Made by a program: the position numbers and the translations under genes. The notes beneath the pieces are model-generated. The model saw only the letters and a program-made list of their open reading frames with translations, did not search any database and was not told the origin of the DNA. From assembly GCA_030686995.1 (NCBI GenBank), contig CM060707.1, forward strand, positions 83,027,472 through 83,091,471: a DNA stretch of 64,000 bases, read 5' to 3'. This document shows, piece after piece, positions 11,635 through 24,180 of the stretch (positions are counted from its first letter, which is position 1; every line of letters begins with the position of its first letter). This DNA is from Artemisia argyi. Its lineage: Eukaryota > Streptophyta > Magnoliopsida > Asterales > Asteraceae.

Positions 11635-14066
11635 TGATTGCCTCAGAACAGTCAACCTAGATTAACCAAGTATATGGTCAACAAGGTCAAACTACCTTTA
11701 CCAATGCTTCCGGGTAATAAAGGGTATCACCATGTCGTTATGTCCCGATGAGGTGTGGTTTGTGCTTTAGCGTACTTGTGATCGGGTGATTATTCACAGA
11801 AAAGGGTTGTAATGAGAATTATTTAAGAATTATGAAATGAAATAGCTTAGGAAAGCTATGTGATTGATTACTGGTATTGTGATTAAGGAGAACCAATTTA
11901 AAACCTAAAAATGTACGTTTGAATTAAAAACGTACGCTGACGTACGAGAAAGAAAGTACAACTGATGAACGGAAAAGGCTACAAGTGTGAAATTATTATT
12001 TTTACAATCCTAACAAATAAAGAAAATTTTAAGAAAAATAAAAATTATTTTTACACTATTTAATTATTTATTATTAATTAATTACTAATTATTTATTTAT
12101 TAACTAGTTATATTGATTTAAATTATTAAAAATTACTAAAAAGACTTAGATAATTAAGAAGATTTTTATAAATTTAATTAACCATCACAGGAATCCTAAA
12201 AATTATAAAAAGTTGATTTAATGTATTTTTAAACTAATTTGCTAATTATTATTCTAATTATTTATTAATTACCAATTTAACTAATTAAATTAAAAAAAAA
12301 ATAGAAAATGAACAGTAGAAATTCTAGAAAAACTTATAAAAATGTTTTAACTTATATAAAAGCTAGAAAAATTATAAAAACTAGGTGTTACTTAATAAAA
12401 TCTAATTATGCTATTTAATTGTTTAATATTAATTAATAATTAATTAAACTAAAATTAATTCTAAAAACCACTAAAAGACAAAACAAAAATCTAGAAAAAT
12501 TTCTAAAATTACTTTAATATAAAAGAGACTTAATAAAAATATAAAAATGCTATATTGCTTAAAATAAGCTAAAAAGAAAATTAAAATGATAATTTCTATT
12601 AAATAGAAGCTATCACTAAAATTAAAATTGGTTTTTTGTGTTTTTTCTTTTTCCAAACTAATTTTACACTAAAAACTAACACTTTTTATGAAAACACTTT
12701 TTATGAAAACCAGCAATAAGCACTTTGAGTGCTTATTAGTCCAAATAGTTGACTTTCTTTGACCAAGAAGGGAATTAAGCTCAAATGGAAGTGTGTGGGG
12801 TCCACAATGGTGTATTTTGGTTCCTCTGAGTTATATGAACAATTTTGAGCAAGGATCAAAGAAATAAGTTGGCTGATTAAGCCAAAAGACCACAATAAGC
12901 ACTTGCTTATTTTGTTTCTGAGACAGAAATGTGACAACCTTATGAGGTTGTTTCAAGTGGGGTCCACTTAGCCTAACGTCAAACAACTGGTCAAATCCTG
13001 AAGCCTGCAAGGAGGGGGGTTGGGAAAACCCAAATATGGACTGTGGGACCCACTGGGGTGGCCACAAACTACCACCAAAGGTGGTGGTGTGCTGAGGTCT
13101 GATCTGAGCAGGGCAGGGCCTTGCCCTGCAGGTATGTTTGAGGGGTATTTTAGTCCACCAAATAAATTCATAAAATTATAACAGAGATGGAAATCTCAAG
13201 TTCAGCTGGTAGGCTATATACCCAATGAATTTCAAATCCTAGATCATAACACAAAAATCCACAAAATTCTTGCAATTTATGGGATTTTCTTCACAAGTGA
13301 AATATTGACTTTCTATGAAAATGATGCAAATTGACTTTCTTGGATTTCTAATGAGCTTAATTGACTAAATAATTTATGTTATGCTACAATAAGGCTAATT
13401 ATATCTAAACCTACAACTTATGAACTGAAAATGAAGTTTATGGATCAAAAGATCCACACAGAACACAGATGTGAGTGAATTAGGGTGATTTTGACTTTCT
13501 AATGTTTGAAACTTGGTTTTGAGGTTGTAAATGGCCTAATGTGACTTACTTAAGTGTACCAAAACCATAACCACAGCAAAATAACCACAATGTTACCTAA
13601 GACAGTTGTGATCCAAACACCCCTTTACAAAACCAAATTTGCAATTTTCAAAGCTTCTCAATGTTTCATGCCATGATACTGAATCCTAGGTTCATCCATG
13701 ATATACTGAGATGAGATGAGTACCTAAATGCTTATAACAACAACAAAAACTACATGAATCAAAAAACTACTTGTGATGGCAGTTAAATCACAATAATGAG
13801 CAAACCTAAATCTAATTGATCAAACTTGTAATCTAAAGCAATATTTTAACTTACATACACTAAATAACACAGAGATATGCAACAATTAAGAAGTGCTATA
13901 GTAACTTACATAAAATGGAGATTAAGCTTACAAAGGGGTCAAGTGAACTCCAAACCAAGAATCAATGAAACCAAAGGATTCCTAACTCCTCCCTGAGGAT
14001 CTAAAACCAAAATCCAAAGCTTCCTTGCATCCAATTCACCTCCGAATCCAGAAATCAAAGCCACAC
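11635..14066 (-). repeat. 5' LTR of Athila-1, part 1
   Basis: Begins on + with TGATTGCCTCAG next to the primer site and runs to the CACAC target site of the coding-free element. AT-rich (12000-12660 especially). No gene supported. Confidence 0.8.
14062..14066. repeat. Target site duplication CACAC, left
   Basis: Matches CACAC at 20832-20836 on the other side of the element. Confidence 0.95.
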
Positions 14067-16984
14067 TGTCACACCCCCAAAATAGGGTCCAGCGGAAGCA
14101 TAAATGTAGCTGGGGTGTAACTCAATTGATATCACAACACTAGTTCAAAAATGGTTTGCACTTGAATCATTTAAAATAAAATTGTTTAACCAAAAGTATG
14201 AATTTACATCGTTTAAAGTAATGCGGAAGTAGGCCCTTAAAGTAGTTTAGAATGGTCCCCAAATGATTAAATCAGAGTCTTCTATGACCATGCCATGCCC
14301 TGCCAAAACCTCCAGTAGTGTGCCATAGCTTAAAACCTGAAAATACATGCTAAAGTGTCAACACGAGGTTGGTGAGTTCATAGAGTTTGTTGAAAAAGAA
14401 TGTAATGCATATGTATGTAGGTTTCCCAGCAAAGGCATCGTAAATCCACTCAGTTACAAGTCCCGCCATAAGAGCCTTGTAACCTGTGTGTTTACAACCC
14501 ACTGCTACAATATATAGTATGAGTAAAACATGTATAAGTTCATCATAACAGTTAAGCAATTAGTCGTGAGTCTACACTTCATCTCCGAAGACCTCACTTT
14601 AGTATGTTTGTCTCCATGGTTGTGCCCAGCAACTTAATCTGGGGCCATTGGAAGTCTCCATGGTTGTGCCCAGCAACTTAATCTGGGGCCATTGGAAGTA
14701 TGTATGTATGTATCCATGGTTGTGCCCAGCAACTTAATCTGGGGCCATTGGAAGTCTCAAGAGTACACCATCACAGTTTAGTATAACACAGTTAAGTATA
14801 GTACAATCACGTATGTATGACATCAAGTATAATGTAATCAAGTATAATGTTTCCAAGTATAAATGTTATGTGAATCTGTACAAGTAAGCAAGTAGTAGCA
14901 TGTATCTCCCCCAAAGAGTTGATAGAACAATTAAAAGAGTAGGGGCTATGACTCACCTGATGCAACAGCTACGATGACAAAAGTGTATACACAGAAATGA
15001 GGTTCGATCTCTAACCGCAACCTAATATGAATGATGAACGCTCTACTTTAGATCATGAAATGATGTTGAAAATGTCCATGCACATGTTTCCTATACCACT
15101 CTTAACTTGAAAAAAATACTTGTTGTTATCAAAATAATATACTTTCCAAGACTTAGGAAAAATATGGCTATTAGAAAAATAAAGCTAGTTGCTATATATA
15201 TACTTATATATATATATATATATATATATCGTATGTATCAATGTTCGTGTTGAAATCCTCGGGTTGTAATCCTTGAAATAACGCCTTGTAGTGATGAAAA
15301 TATAGTTGTAATCACTAATACTTCATTAGTTATAAAATTGGGTACTTGGCATTATTTTTATAAATCTAGAGTTACTACGTAGTTTTGGCGTCAATATTAG
15401 TAAAAGCTGTCAAAATGAAATGGGTTTTGCCGATATTCAAACGTGAATATCTTTGTCGTTATAAGCCCGTTTTACTTGTTCTTTATATCCACGGTTACGT
15501 CTTAGTATGTAGTAATATATTTTGGAAAGCTCGGCTCCTCCGGGTTACGTCTAAAGCCTCTTTTTGTCCAACGAAAAACGTCCATCAGCATGTATTTTTC
15601 CGGAAAATAGTTTTCGTCAATAAACTTGCAAAAATCATAACTTCTTCGTTATAAACTCTTTTTAATCCGTTCTTTCGCCTACGGATTCGTTTTTGAAAGT
15701 ATTTTCTAAAAATTTTGCCAAAGTTTCCTTTGTATCTACTGATTTTCCAGAATTTACCAAAATGGGACAGCATATTTATAAACTTGTTACAAATCCATTT
15801 CCAAGGTTCAAAACTAGTTTCTAACATCACCAAATCTCTTGCAAACGCCACAAAGCTAGTCTAATCTTACCATACACCTTCTTAGGGTGCCATGGGTTCC
15901 TAATCACTAGTAATCAAGTTAATTTTACAAAGGAACACCTAAATCAAAATCTAGGGTTTGTATGTTCAAAAAGTATACAAAAATAAAGTGGTATAACTAG
16001 TTTGTGCATGAAATTAAGCATGAATACCATGAGATACATATGTTAATTAGATGAAAACATGAAAATAAATTTGATAACTCACTTTGAAATAATAGGTGAT
16101 TAAATGATGAGAAACCATGGATTTCTTGTGTTTTTGATGCAAGAATCTTGATTAGGATGATGAAATGAACAACTTTGATGCTTTGTACTTTGGAAAATCA
16201 TGGATTGATCATGGATCTTGGAAAAAGTCGTGGGTTTCATGATGTAGGAGATGAGAAATGAGTTTTATGATTCTAAGAATATGTATGTTAAGTGTTTTAG
16301 GTGTTTTTGGTAGATATTTATGTATTTTCAATGGCATACTTGTAATTATATGGTCAATGTGAAGACTAATGAGGGGGGGCTGCACATGTTACTTAAATGT
16401 GTGTGGGAAGCTTGGTAATCTAGTTCACGGAGTCGGTTTTGGTTCCGTTATTCGCAAAACGTAAAGTTTTAAATCGCGAAACGTAAATTCGGGTATCGTA
16501 AAAATATGAAACTTGAAAGAATGACTAAACTTGTCAAAATACTCCATAATAAAATATAAAATGAATGGTAAGTTCCATTGGGTTGCTTAAACGCTGTTAA
16601 AACTGGAAACGCGGGTTAAAAACGCGTAATTCGCGTAAAACGCTGAACTGAAAAACGTAAAATTCCAAAACTTTTAGAATTGTCGTAAAATGAGAGAAAA
16701 TCATATTTCTATTGTTTATAATGTTTTATGGACATATCGGGATGCCGGAAGGACGTTTAAACCCAAAAGTAAATCTCGGACACGGCTTCGTGATTTTTGC
16801 AGAAATGATCCGACGAGCGCCAAACTCTCGGATTACCGTTAAAATAGTTTAACTTATGAGAATATGAAATAAAAATTTCGGACATGAATAGTGTTTTGTG
16901 AATAGTAAAAGTGAATAGTAACTTTCTGAGATAAAAATGAAATTTCGACATGTGAAAAAGGACATGAAATTACGAGTTGTGACA
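14067..16984 (-). repeat. 3' LTR of coding-free element
   Basis: 2,918 bp, TG...CA ends, nearly identical to 17933-20831. Short open frames recur in both copies only because the LTRs are near-identical; I do not call them genes. Confidence 0.95.
14613..14756. repeat. 44-bp minisatellite, three copies, in left LTR
   Basis: Three copies of a unit beginning TCCATGGTTGTGCCCAGCAA start at 14613, 14657 and 14713. The third is set off by a TATG run. Confidence 0.97.
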
Positions 16985-17002
16985 TTCTTCCCCTCTAAAT
17001 GG
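16985..17002 (-). other. Polypurine tract of coding-free element
   Basis: On -, CCATTTAGAGGGGAAGAA directly precedes the 3' LTR, with the Tekay-style block AACTTCGGGACGAAGTT just upstream. Confidence 0.88.
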
Positions 17003-17917
17003 AACTTCGTCCCGAAGTTCAGTTGATGTTAATCAGTTAAGTGTGTTTAAGAAAATGTATCAAAGCTTATGTATGTGGATTTCCTGTCCAACTAGGTACG
17101 TTCTCGTGGTCAGACATGACGAGGCAAACCTTCCCAATCCCGAGCTTAGTCCTCAAAAGATCTCCTTTAGGTTAATCCTTTAGGTTAATCCTTTAGGTAA
17201 CCGATTTTCACTTAATCCCACAACCCAATCAAACAAGAACAGTCATGAGGTTAGGCTAAATCGGTTTGAGTGATGACTTTAACTTTTAGCTTGATTTTCG
17301 CAACCCAATCAAACAAGAACAGTCACTAGAACCAAGCTAAAAATCAAGGTCTGGATTCAACGTCCTTGAAAAAGGTCTTTTGAAAGATTGGCTCGACTTT
17401 GGAATTGCTTACACACAATCCAGACAAAATATCATTATAACTATTCTTAGTGTTGCAAAATTCATTTCTGAGTCGGATATAGGTGGTCAGCCTATGTCCT
17501 ACTATCCCGGGTTGAATATAAATGACCAGTCTATATTCCACCGAGGTTCCATGAATTTTGAAATACTCAGCTCAGTTATACTAATACTATGTCCTTCACA
17601 AATACTAAGGTGTTTAGAAAGACTAAGGCAGGTGACCAAACTCGAGGTCAAATGATGAAACTATGCAAAGAAAAACATAACGCTGTGATATATATGATAC
17701 GTGAGCATGCTTATATGAAAGACAATTATAGTAATCAACTAGAATAAGTGAATATAATATATCAGATAATGAGACACAAATCTCATCACCTATGTCAGCA
17801 ACTAACCACAAATGAGGCTTCAGCTTGGCAGGCAGGCACGTGACGGTCATAGGGTTAAGTTTTCTTGAAAGTAGCTATAGTCTAGGTTTTAAAAACACTT
17901 AGTTCGCTATAGCCAAA
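17003..17917 (-). other. Interior of coding-free element
   Basis: No retroviral domain in any frame. It holds a triple repeat of CTTTAGGTTAATC (about 17165-17200) and two copies of a block containing CAACCCAATCAAACAAGAAC (17220s and 17300s). These may be the retained packaging or dimerisation region; that is inference. Confidence 0.7.
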
Positions 17918-17930
17918 GCTCTGGTACCAA
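17918..17930 (-). other. Primer-binding site, tRNA-Met type, coding-free element
   Basis: On -, TTGGTACCAGAGC begins 2 bp inside the 5' LTR end. Confidence 0.9.
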
Positions 17931-17932
17931 TC

Positions 17933-20831
17933 TGTCACACCCCCAAAATAGGGTCCAGCGGAAGCATAAATGTAGCTGGGGTGTAACTCAATTGATATCA
18001 CAACACTAGTTCAAAAATGGTTTGCACTTGAATCATTTAAAATAAAATTGTTTAACCAAAAGTATGAATTTACATCGTTTAAAGTAATGCGGAAGTAGGC
18101 CCTTAAAGTAGTTTAGAACGGTCCCCAAATGATTAAATCAGAGTCTTCTATGACCATGCCATGCCCTGCCAAAACCTCCAGTAGTGTGCCATAGCTTAAA
18201 ACCTGAAAATACATGCTAAAGTGTCAACACGAGGTTGGTGAGTTCATAGAGTTTGTTGAAAAAGAATGTAATGCATATGTATGTAGGTTTCCCAGCAAAG
18301 GCATCGTAAATCCACTCAGTTACAAGTCCCGCCATAAGAGCCTTGTAACCTGTGTGTTTACAACCCACTGCTACAATATATAGTATGAGTAAAACATGTA
18401 TAAGTTCATCATAACAGTTAAGCAATTAGTCGTGAGTCTACACTTCATCTCCGAAGACCTCACTTTAGTATGTTTGTCTCCATGGTTGTGCCCAGCAACT
18501 TAATCTGGGGCCATTGGAAGTCTCCATGGTTGTGCCCAGCAACTTAATCTGGGGCCATTGGAAGTATGTATGTATGTATGTATCCATGGTTGTGCCCAGC
18601 AACTTAATCTGGGGCCATTGGAAGTCTCAAGAGTACACCATCACAGTTTAGTATAACACAATTAAGTATAGTACAATCACGTATGTATGACATCAAGTAT
18701 AATGTTTCCAAGTATAAATGTTATGTGAATCTGTACAAGTAAGCAAGTAGTAGCATGTATCTCCCCCAAAGAGTTGATAGAACAATTAAAAGAGTAGGGG
18801 CTATGACTCACCTGATGCAACAGCTACGATGACAAAAGTGTATACACAGAAATGAGGTTCGATCTCTAACCGCAACCTAATATGAATGATGAACGCTCTA
18901 CTTTAGATCATGAAATGATGTTGAAAATGTCCATGCACATGTTTCCTATACCACTCTTAACTTGAAAAAAATACTTGTTGTTATCAAAATAATATACTTT
19001 CCAAGACTTAGGAAAAATATGGCTATTAGAAAAATAAAGCTAGTTGCTATATATATACTTATATATATATATATATCGTATGTATCAATGTTCGTGTTGA
19101 AATCCTCGGGTTGTAATCCTTGAAATAACGCCTTGTAGTGATGAAAATATAGTTGTAATCACTAATACTTCATTAGTTATAAAATTGGGTACTTGGCATT
19201 ATTTTTATAAATCTAGAGTTACTACGTAGTTTTGGCGTCAATATTAGTAAAAGCTGTCAAAATGAAATGGGTTTTGCCGATATTCAAACGTGAATATCTT
19301 TGTCGTTATAAGCCCGTTTTACTTGTTCTTTATATCCACGGTTACGTCTTAGTATGTAGTAATATATTTTGGAAAGCTCGGCTCCTCCGGGTTACGTCTA
19401 AAGCCTCTTTTTGTCCAACGAAAAACGTCCATCAGCATGTATTTTTCCGGAAAATAGTTTTCGTCAATAAACTTGCAAAAATCATAACTTCTTCGTTATA
19501 AACTCTTTTTAATCCGTTCTTTCGCCTACGGATTCGTTTTTGAAAGTATTTTCTAAAAATTTTGCCAAAGTTTCCTTTGTATCTACTGATTTTCCAGAAT
19601 TTACCAAAATGGGACAGCATGTTTATAAACTTGTTACAAATCCATTTCCAAGGTTCAAAACTAGTTTCTAACATCACCAAATCTCTTGCAAACGCCACAA
19701 AGCTAGTCTAATCTTACCATACACCTTCTTAGGGTGCCATGGGTTCCTAATCACTAGTAATCAAGTTAATTTTACAAAGGAACACCTAAATCAAAATCTA
19801 GGGTTTGTATGTTCAAAAAGTATACAAAAATAAAGTGGTATAACTAGTTTGTGCATGAAATTAAGCATGAATACCATGAGATACATATGTTAATTAGATG
19901 AAAACATGAAAATAAATTTGATAACTCACTTTGAAATAATAGGTGATTAAATGATGAGAAACCTTGGATTTCTTGTGTTTTTGATGCAAGAATCTTGATT
20001 AGGATGATGAAATGAACAACTTTGATGCTTTGTACTTTGGAAAATCATGGATTGATCATGGATCTTGGAAAAAGTCGTGGGTTTCATGATGTAGGAGATG
20101 AGAAATGAGTTTTATGATTCTAAGAATATGTATGTTAAGTGTTTTAGGTGTTTTTGGTAGATATTTATGTATTTTCAATGGCATACTTGTAATTATATGG
20201 TCAATGTGAAGACTAATGAGGGGGGGCTGCACATGTTACTTAAATGTGTGTGGGAAGCTTGGTAATCTAGTTCACGGAGTCGGTTTTGGTTCCGTTATTC
20301 GCAAAACGTAAAGTTTTAAATCGCGAAACGTAAATTCGGGTATCGTAAAAATATGAAACTTGAAAGAATGACTAAACTTGTCAAAATACTCCATAATAAA
20401 ATATAAAATGAATGGTAAGTTCCATTGGGTTGCTTAAACGCTGTTAAAACTGGAAACGCGGGTTAAAAACGCGTAATTCGCGTAAAACGCTGAACTGAAA
20501 AACGTAAAATTCCAAAACTTTTAGAATTGTCGTAAAATGAGAGAAAATCATATTTCTATTGTTTATAATGTTTTATGGACATATCGGGATGCCGGAAGGA
20601 CGTTTAAACCCAAAAGTAAATCTCGGACACGGCTTCGTGATTTTTGCAGAAATGATCCGACGAGCGCCAAACTCTCGGATTACCGTTAAAATAGTTTAAC
20701 TTATGAGAATATGAAATAAAAATTTCGGACATGAATAGTGTTTTGTGAATAGTAAAAGTGAATAGTAACTTTCTGAGATAAAAATGAAATTTCGACATGT
20801 GAAAAAGGACATGAAATTACGAGTTGTGACA
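17933..20831 (-). repeat. 5' LTR of coding-free element
   Basis: 2,899 bp and a near-perfect match to 14067-16984. It contains the same three-copy 44-bp minisatellite (about 18479-18625) and a shorter AT run. Confidence 0.95.
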
Positions 20832-20836
20832 CACAC
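20832..20836. repeat. Target site duplication CACAC, right
   Basis: Pairs with 14062-14066. Confidence 0.95.
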
Positions 20837-22131
20837 TAGCACAGTTGACTTTTGTTGACCAAATTTTGTATTTTTGAATTTTTTAGCTAAACTGAATTTG
20901 AAGGTCACTAGAAGCTTATAAAAGCTTCACAGGAGCTTATATGTCCTAATTGAGTCCACAATAACAACTAAAACAAGCATTCATTCATAATTGAAATTTT
21001 GAAAGAAAATTGTAAAAATTGAAAATCAAACTGTGATACTGAATTTCATTACATAAAAAGATTCAACATACACTGAATTCGCTGAATTTAATACTAGAAA
21101 GCTTAAAATACAATGACAAACCTAAAGATTATACATACGACCTAATTTTTGCTAAATTATACTATATATCTCTCACTACTGCTTCCCTTCTCTTTATATG
21201 GCTTTTTTTTTTTTTTTTTTTACTTTCTTGCACTTTTTTGAGTGAATCCCACCCATTGGATTGGGTGGGAATGATCTCAGCCTTTGAAACTACTTTTGGC
21301 GCCATTTTTCTTCTTTATCAGGATGTTTGATGAGAGAGATATAGAAACAATTAAAGAAGTTTGGATGTTTGTGGGAGTTGGGGGAACCAGGGAATGGGTT
21401 TGCTGAGGTGGAGGAGGGGGGAGGTGACTTGTTGGTTTGGTATTACAGGCTGGGAGGGAAGAAGGTCAATGGTTGACCTTTGTTGACCAAGTCGGAAAAC
21501 GGGGGAGTATAATATTTAAGTGGAGTGGGCTGGGTGAGGGAATGGGCCAAGGGTGTGGTGTTTGGGCCTGGGTGGATTGGGGTTGGATTTGGTTTTGGGT
21601 TATAATAACTTCAAGGGTCCGTTTGGTGTTATAGTAATCACAAGGACTAATTTTGCAATTTTTTGAAAATGAGGGTTCCAAGTTGTAATTATTCCAAAGT
21701 ATCACAAATGACCATTCATACAAAGTTTAAGAATCCAAAAACCATTTTTGTAATTTTTTTTTTACTTTTCAAAATTCCCAAGGACTATTTCTGCGAATTT
21801 TCAAACTCCAGGGACCAAACATGTAGATTTTACAAACTTTTCACCCAAAGTCCATTTTTGATAACTTTTGATTTTTTAAGGTCTTGGGTTGACTTTTCTT
21901 TCAAAATAAATGCATAGGGACTATTTTTGACAAATTTTGAAACTTGGAGGACTGAAACTGCCAATATTGCAAACTTTGATCGTTTTTCATCTGTTTTTGC
22001 TCATTTTGCATTTAAAACACATAAAACACAATCCCTGAGATAATTTCAGTATTTTGATGACTTTTCGATTGTTTTTGTATGTTTTGGCAGTTTAAATATG
22101 ATAAAAATGATGAGTGTTTAAGCACTCATCA
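20837..22131 (-). repeat. 5' LTR of Athila-1, part 2
   Basis: Resumes after the nested element and ends CACTCATCA at 22131. The terminal 24 bp (22108-22131) form an inverted repeat with 9-bp perfect arms TGATGAGTG / CACTCATCA. No gene supported. Confidence 0.78.
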
Positions 22132-22939
22132 CTTCGCAATTACTTTCTCGTTTGTGATTCTTCAGGAAAGTATTTGTACTAAACTTGGTGGTACCATGAT
22201 TTTTTGAAATTCAATCAGACGTGAAACTTTTCATAAAATTTGCCACTCAATCGATGACTATCAAGTTAATTTTTTTAATTAAAATTTTAAATAGAAAATG
22301 GGTCATCGATTGAGGGGGAGAATGATTTCAAAACTTCTATATCATCATATTATGTTCCATTGTTCGCTTCATGTAGTGAATCAAGTGTGGTTGTTATGTA
22401 CTAGAATATGATTTTTTTCATGAGTTTCTCGTTAAACTCTAAATCACTTACAAACTCATCATTTCTAACACATAACACGCTACCTCAAGGATTGAGGGGG
22501 AGTAATGGATCGTCCCATTATCATAATATCCTTAATCAGACCACATTTTTCTCCCAAAATTTTCTAACTTATTTAAATCACTTGGGATCACAAATCTAAA
22601 GTGGTTTGAAATTTTTGATCGGGGGAGAAAATGTGATTTAAATATGAAATCTGATAAAAATGTGAGTGTTTTGGACTTTAACAATCACTCTCCCATATGT
22701 GCTAAACTATTTTGTATATCAATGCACATATTGAGGGGGAGAGCAAAGGGTTTGTGAAAAAGGATCTTAGCATCTCATGCGAGTGAGACTCAGAATTCAC
22801 CAATGAATTGACGAAACAATTAATGTCATGAATTGAAAGATCTAGTCCTGGACGAGTAATAATTTCAAGCTGGTCTAACCAGTGATGTAAGCGTGTCTCG
22901 AAAAGAACTGGTCTGAGTAAAGTATACCATTTTGATAAA
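22132..22939 (+). mobile_element. SIRE/Maximus-type copia 3' region fragment
   Basis: No coding frame. Three copies of TTGAGGGGGAG (22310, 22492, 22731) and one related GATCGGGGGAGA (22617) resemble the multiple polypurine-tract-like motifs upstream of the 3' LTR in SIRE elements. Orientation + follows from the purine strand. Confidence 0.5.
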
Positions 22940-23857
22940 TGTAACACCCCCATTTTTCACTGACCGCACTGGATTAAGTGTTTGGGTATTGCTCATGGAT
23001 CAAAGACAAGAAAATAGAAAATGACTTGAAAAGAGACATTTTTTAAAAAAGATGTTATCATTCATTTATTCATCAGAGTTTTTACAGTAAAAGATGTACT
23101 TTTACCAAAAGAGAGGTCCCTAAGATATGACTTTTGACACAAAACTGATGAATGATAACTATTCTTGACGTCCTCATGTCTAGTACTTCTCCATGCCAGG
23201 GTTCCTATAGTGCCTAATTACCTAAGATAATATGCTTAAAAGTCAAAACGAATGTTGAATGAGAGTCATAGGTTTAAGTAGATAAGGTATGAATACAAGT
23301 CCCACAGGGTTCAACTAAAAACCTATGTATGGAAAGGTTTTTAGTGATAGAAGGTATATTGCACTAAGCTCATGAACCACACGTTAACAGTCCAGGTCAT
23401 GGGGTCTGCAGACCAACCATGAGGGGACGGGAAGGATAACTTGCCAAAGTTAATCCTTAAGTGGGTTCAAATATAGTACTTATTGAAACCATCCAGTAAG
23501 ATGTAGTATCAACGGGAGTTGTCAAACTCCAATAGATCTATCAACTATATTCGCGTTCACGTGGGTAAAATATCCCAAACGATTAGATTCATGAATTTTA
23601 GTTATGTAGTGGTGGCAGATAGTTTACTCGTGCAATAACCAAAGAAAAAGACTTGTATTTGGTTTAAAGCATGTATCCCCCTCACAGGGTTGTAAAACAT
23701 TTAAAGTGAGGCTATGAAAACAATCCCCTGGGTCTTAAGGTAAGTAAAGTAGTGGTTTAGACAACTCACTCACGTATCCTGGGGGTAGTGTAGGTGTGTG
23801 TATGTCAAGTCTTAGTCTAGGTGTTTCTAAACTAATCACTCTTAAGGTTCTTATATA

Positions 23858-24180
23858 TAACATAACACTGTTCGGGCCATCGTAACTCTAAAGTATATAA
23901 CTCCTCACACGAAGCTCCCTACTCTTGTATTATGTTATCAATATAGTACCGTTTGGGCCATCATAATTTAGAAGTTAATACTCCTCACACGAAGGTCCCT
24001 ACTATTGAGTTATGTTGTTATTAAGGTTTAGTTATAACATAATACCGTTCGGGCCATCATAACTCAGAAGTATATGAAATAATCGTTTGAGGAGCCAGGA
24101 CACTTTAATTCATAAACCCAGCAAACTCGTGAAAATGAAATATCCACATATTACTCCTCGCAAGAAGCTCCCTAGTATTG
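23858..24180. repeat. ~85-bp tandem repeat in LTR copy 1
   Basis: Three imperfect units, each with GGGCCATCRTAA followed by CTCCTCAC and GAAGSTCCCTA. The third is split by about 75 bp of other sequence. One unit is also present near 30400-30471. Confidence 0.85.
24176..24180. repeat. Target site duplication TATTG, left
   Basis: Matches 27514-27518. Confidence 0.95.

Larger units (their letters stand above)
14067..20831 (-). mobile_element. Coding-free large-LTR retrotransposon (LARD-like), complete and recent
   Basis: Two ~2.9-kb direct repeats (14067-16984, 17933-20831) begin TGTCACACCC and end GTGACA on +. They flank a 948-bp interior with a tRNA-Met-type primer site next to the right copy and a polypurine tract next to the left copy, so the element runs on -. 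CACAC target duplications flank it. The interior has no gag or pol domain. By eye the LTRs differ by four substitutions, one 15-bp gap and microsatellite lengths. It depends on proteins supplied in trans, probably from a Tekay-type relative (inferred from end sequences and primer site). Confidence 0.93.
9555..22131 (-). mobile_element. Athila-1: Ty3/gypsy Athila-type element, 5' part only, split by later insertions
   Basis: On - the order is 5' LTR (11635-22131, interrupted), tRNA-Asp-type primer site (11611-11629), leader, and gag (to 9555). Everything downstream of gag lies beyond the Tekay-1 insertion, outside the window. The LTR is about 3.7 kb after removing the 14067-20831 insertion, which is long for Athila. 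The flank at 22132 is SIRE-like DNA. Confidence 0.85.
22940..24180 (-). repeat. Tekay-like LTR fragment, copy 1
   Basis: Starts TGTAACACCCCC, the - strand end of a Tekay-type LTR. Long stretches match 29640-30471 (for example the block with CAACGGGAGTTGTCAAACTC in both). A short block around GCATGTATC also resembles the LTR of the coding-free element. It is interrupted at 24180 by the solo LTR and probably resumes at 27519. Confidence 0.7.

Noticed and set aside
13001..13171. Small ORFs in a GC-richer patch of the Athila-1 LTR
   Set aside because: No homology signal or codon pattern; the position within an LTR explains the composition.
14067..20831. Segmental tandem duplication of host DNA
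   Set aside because: Primer site, polypurine tract, TG..CA ends and CACAC duplications show an LTR retrotransposon.
14350..20908. Pairs of identical short ORFs (69, 89, 88, 64 codons) repeated about 3.85 kb apart
   Set aside because: They lie in the two LTRs of one element and are identical because the LTRs are young, not because a protein is conserved.
21437..21723. ORFs around the G-rich patch of the Athila-1 LTR
   Set aside because: Low-complexity translation (Gly/Trp or Pro/Ser/His) from a purine-rich stretch.
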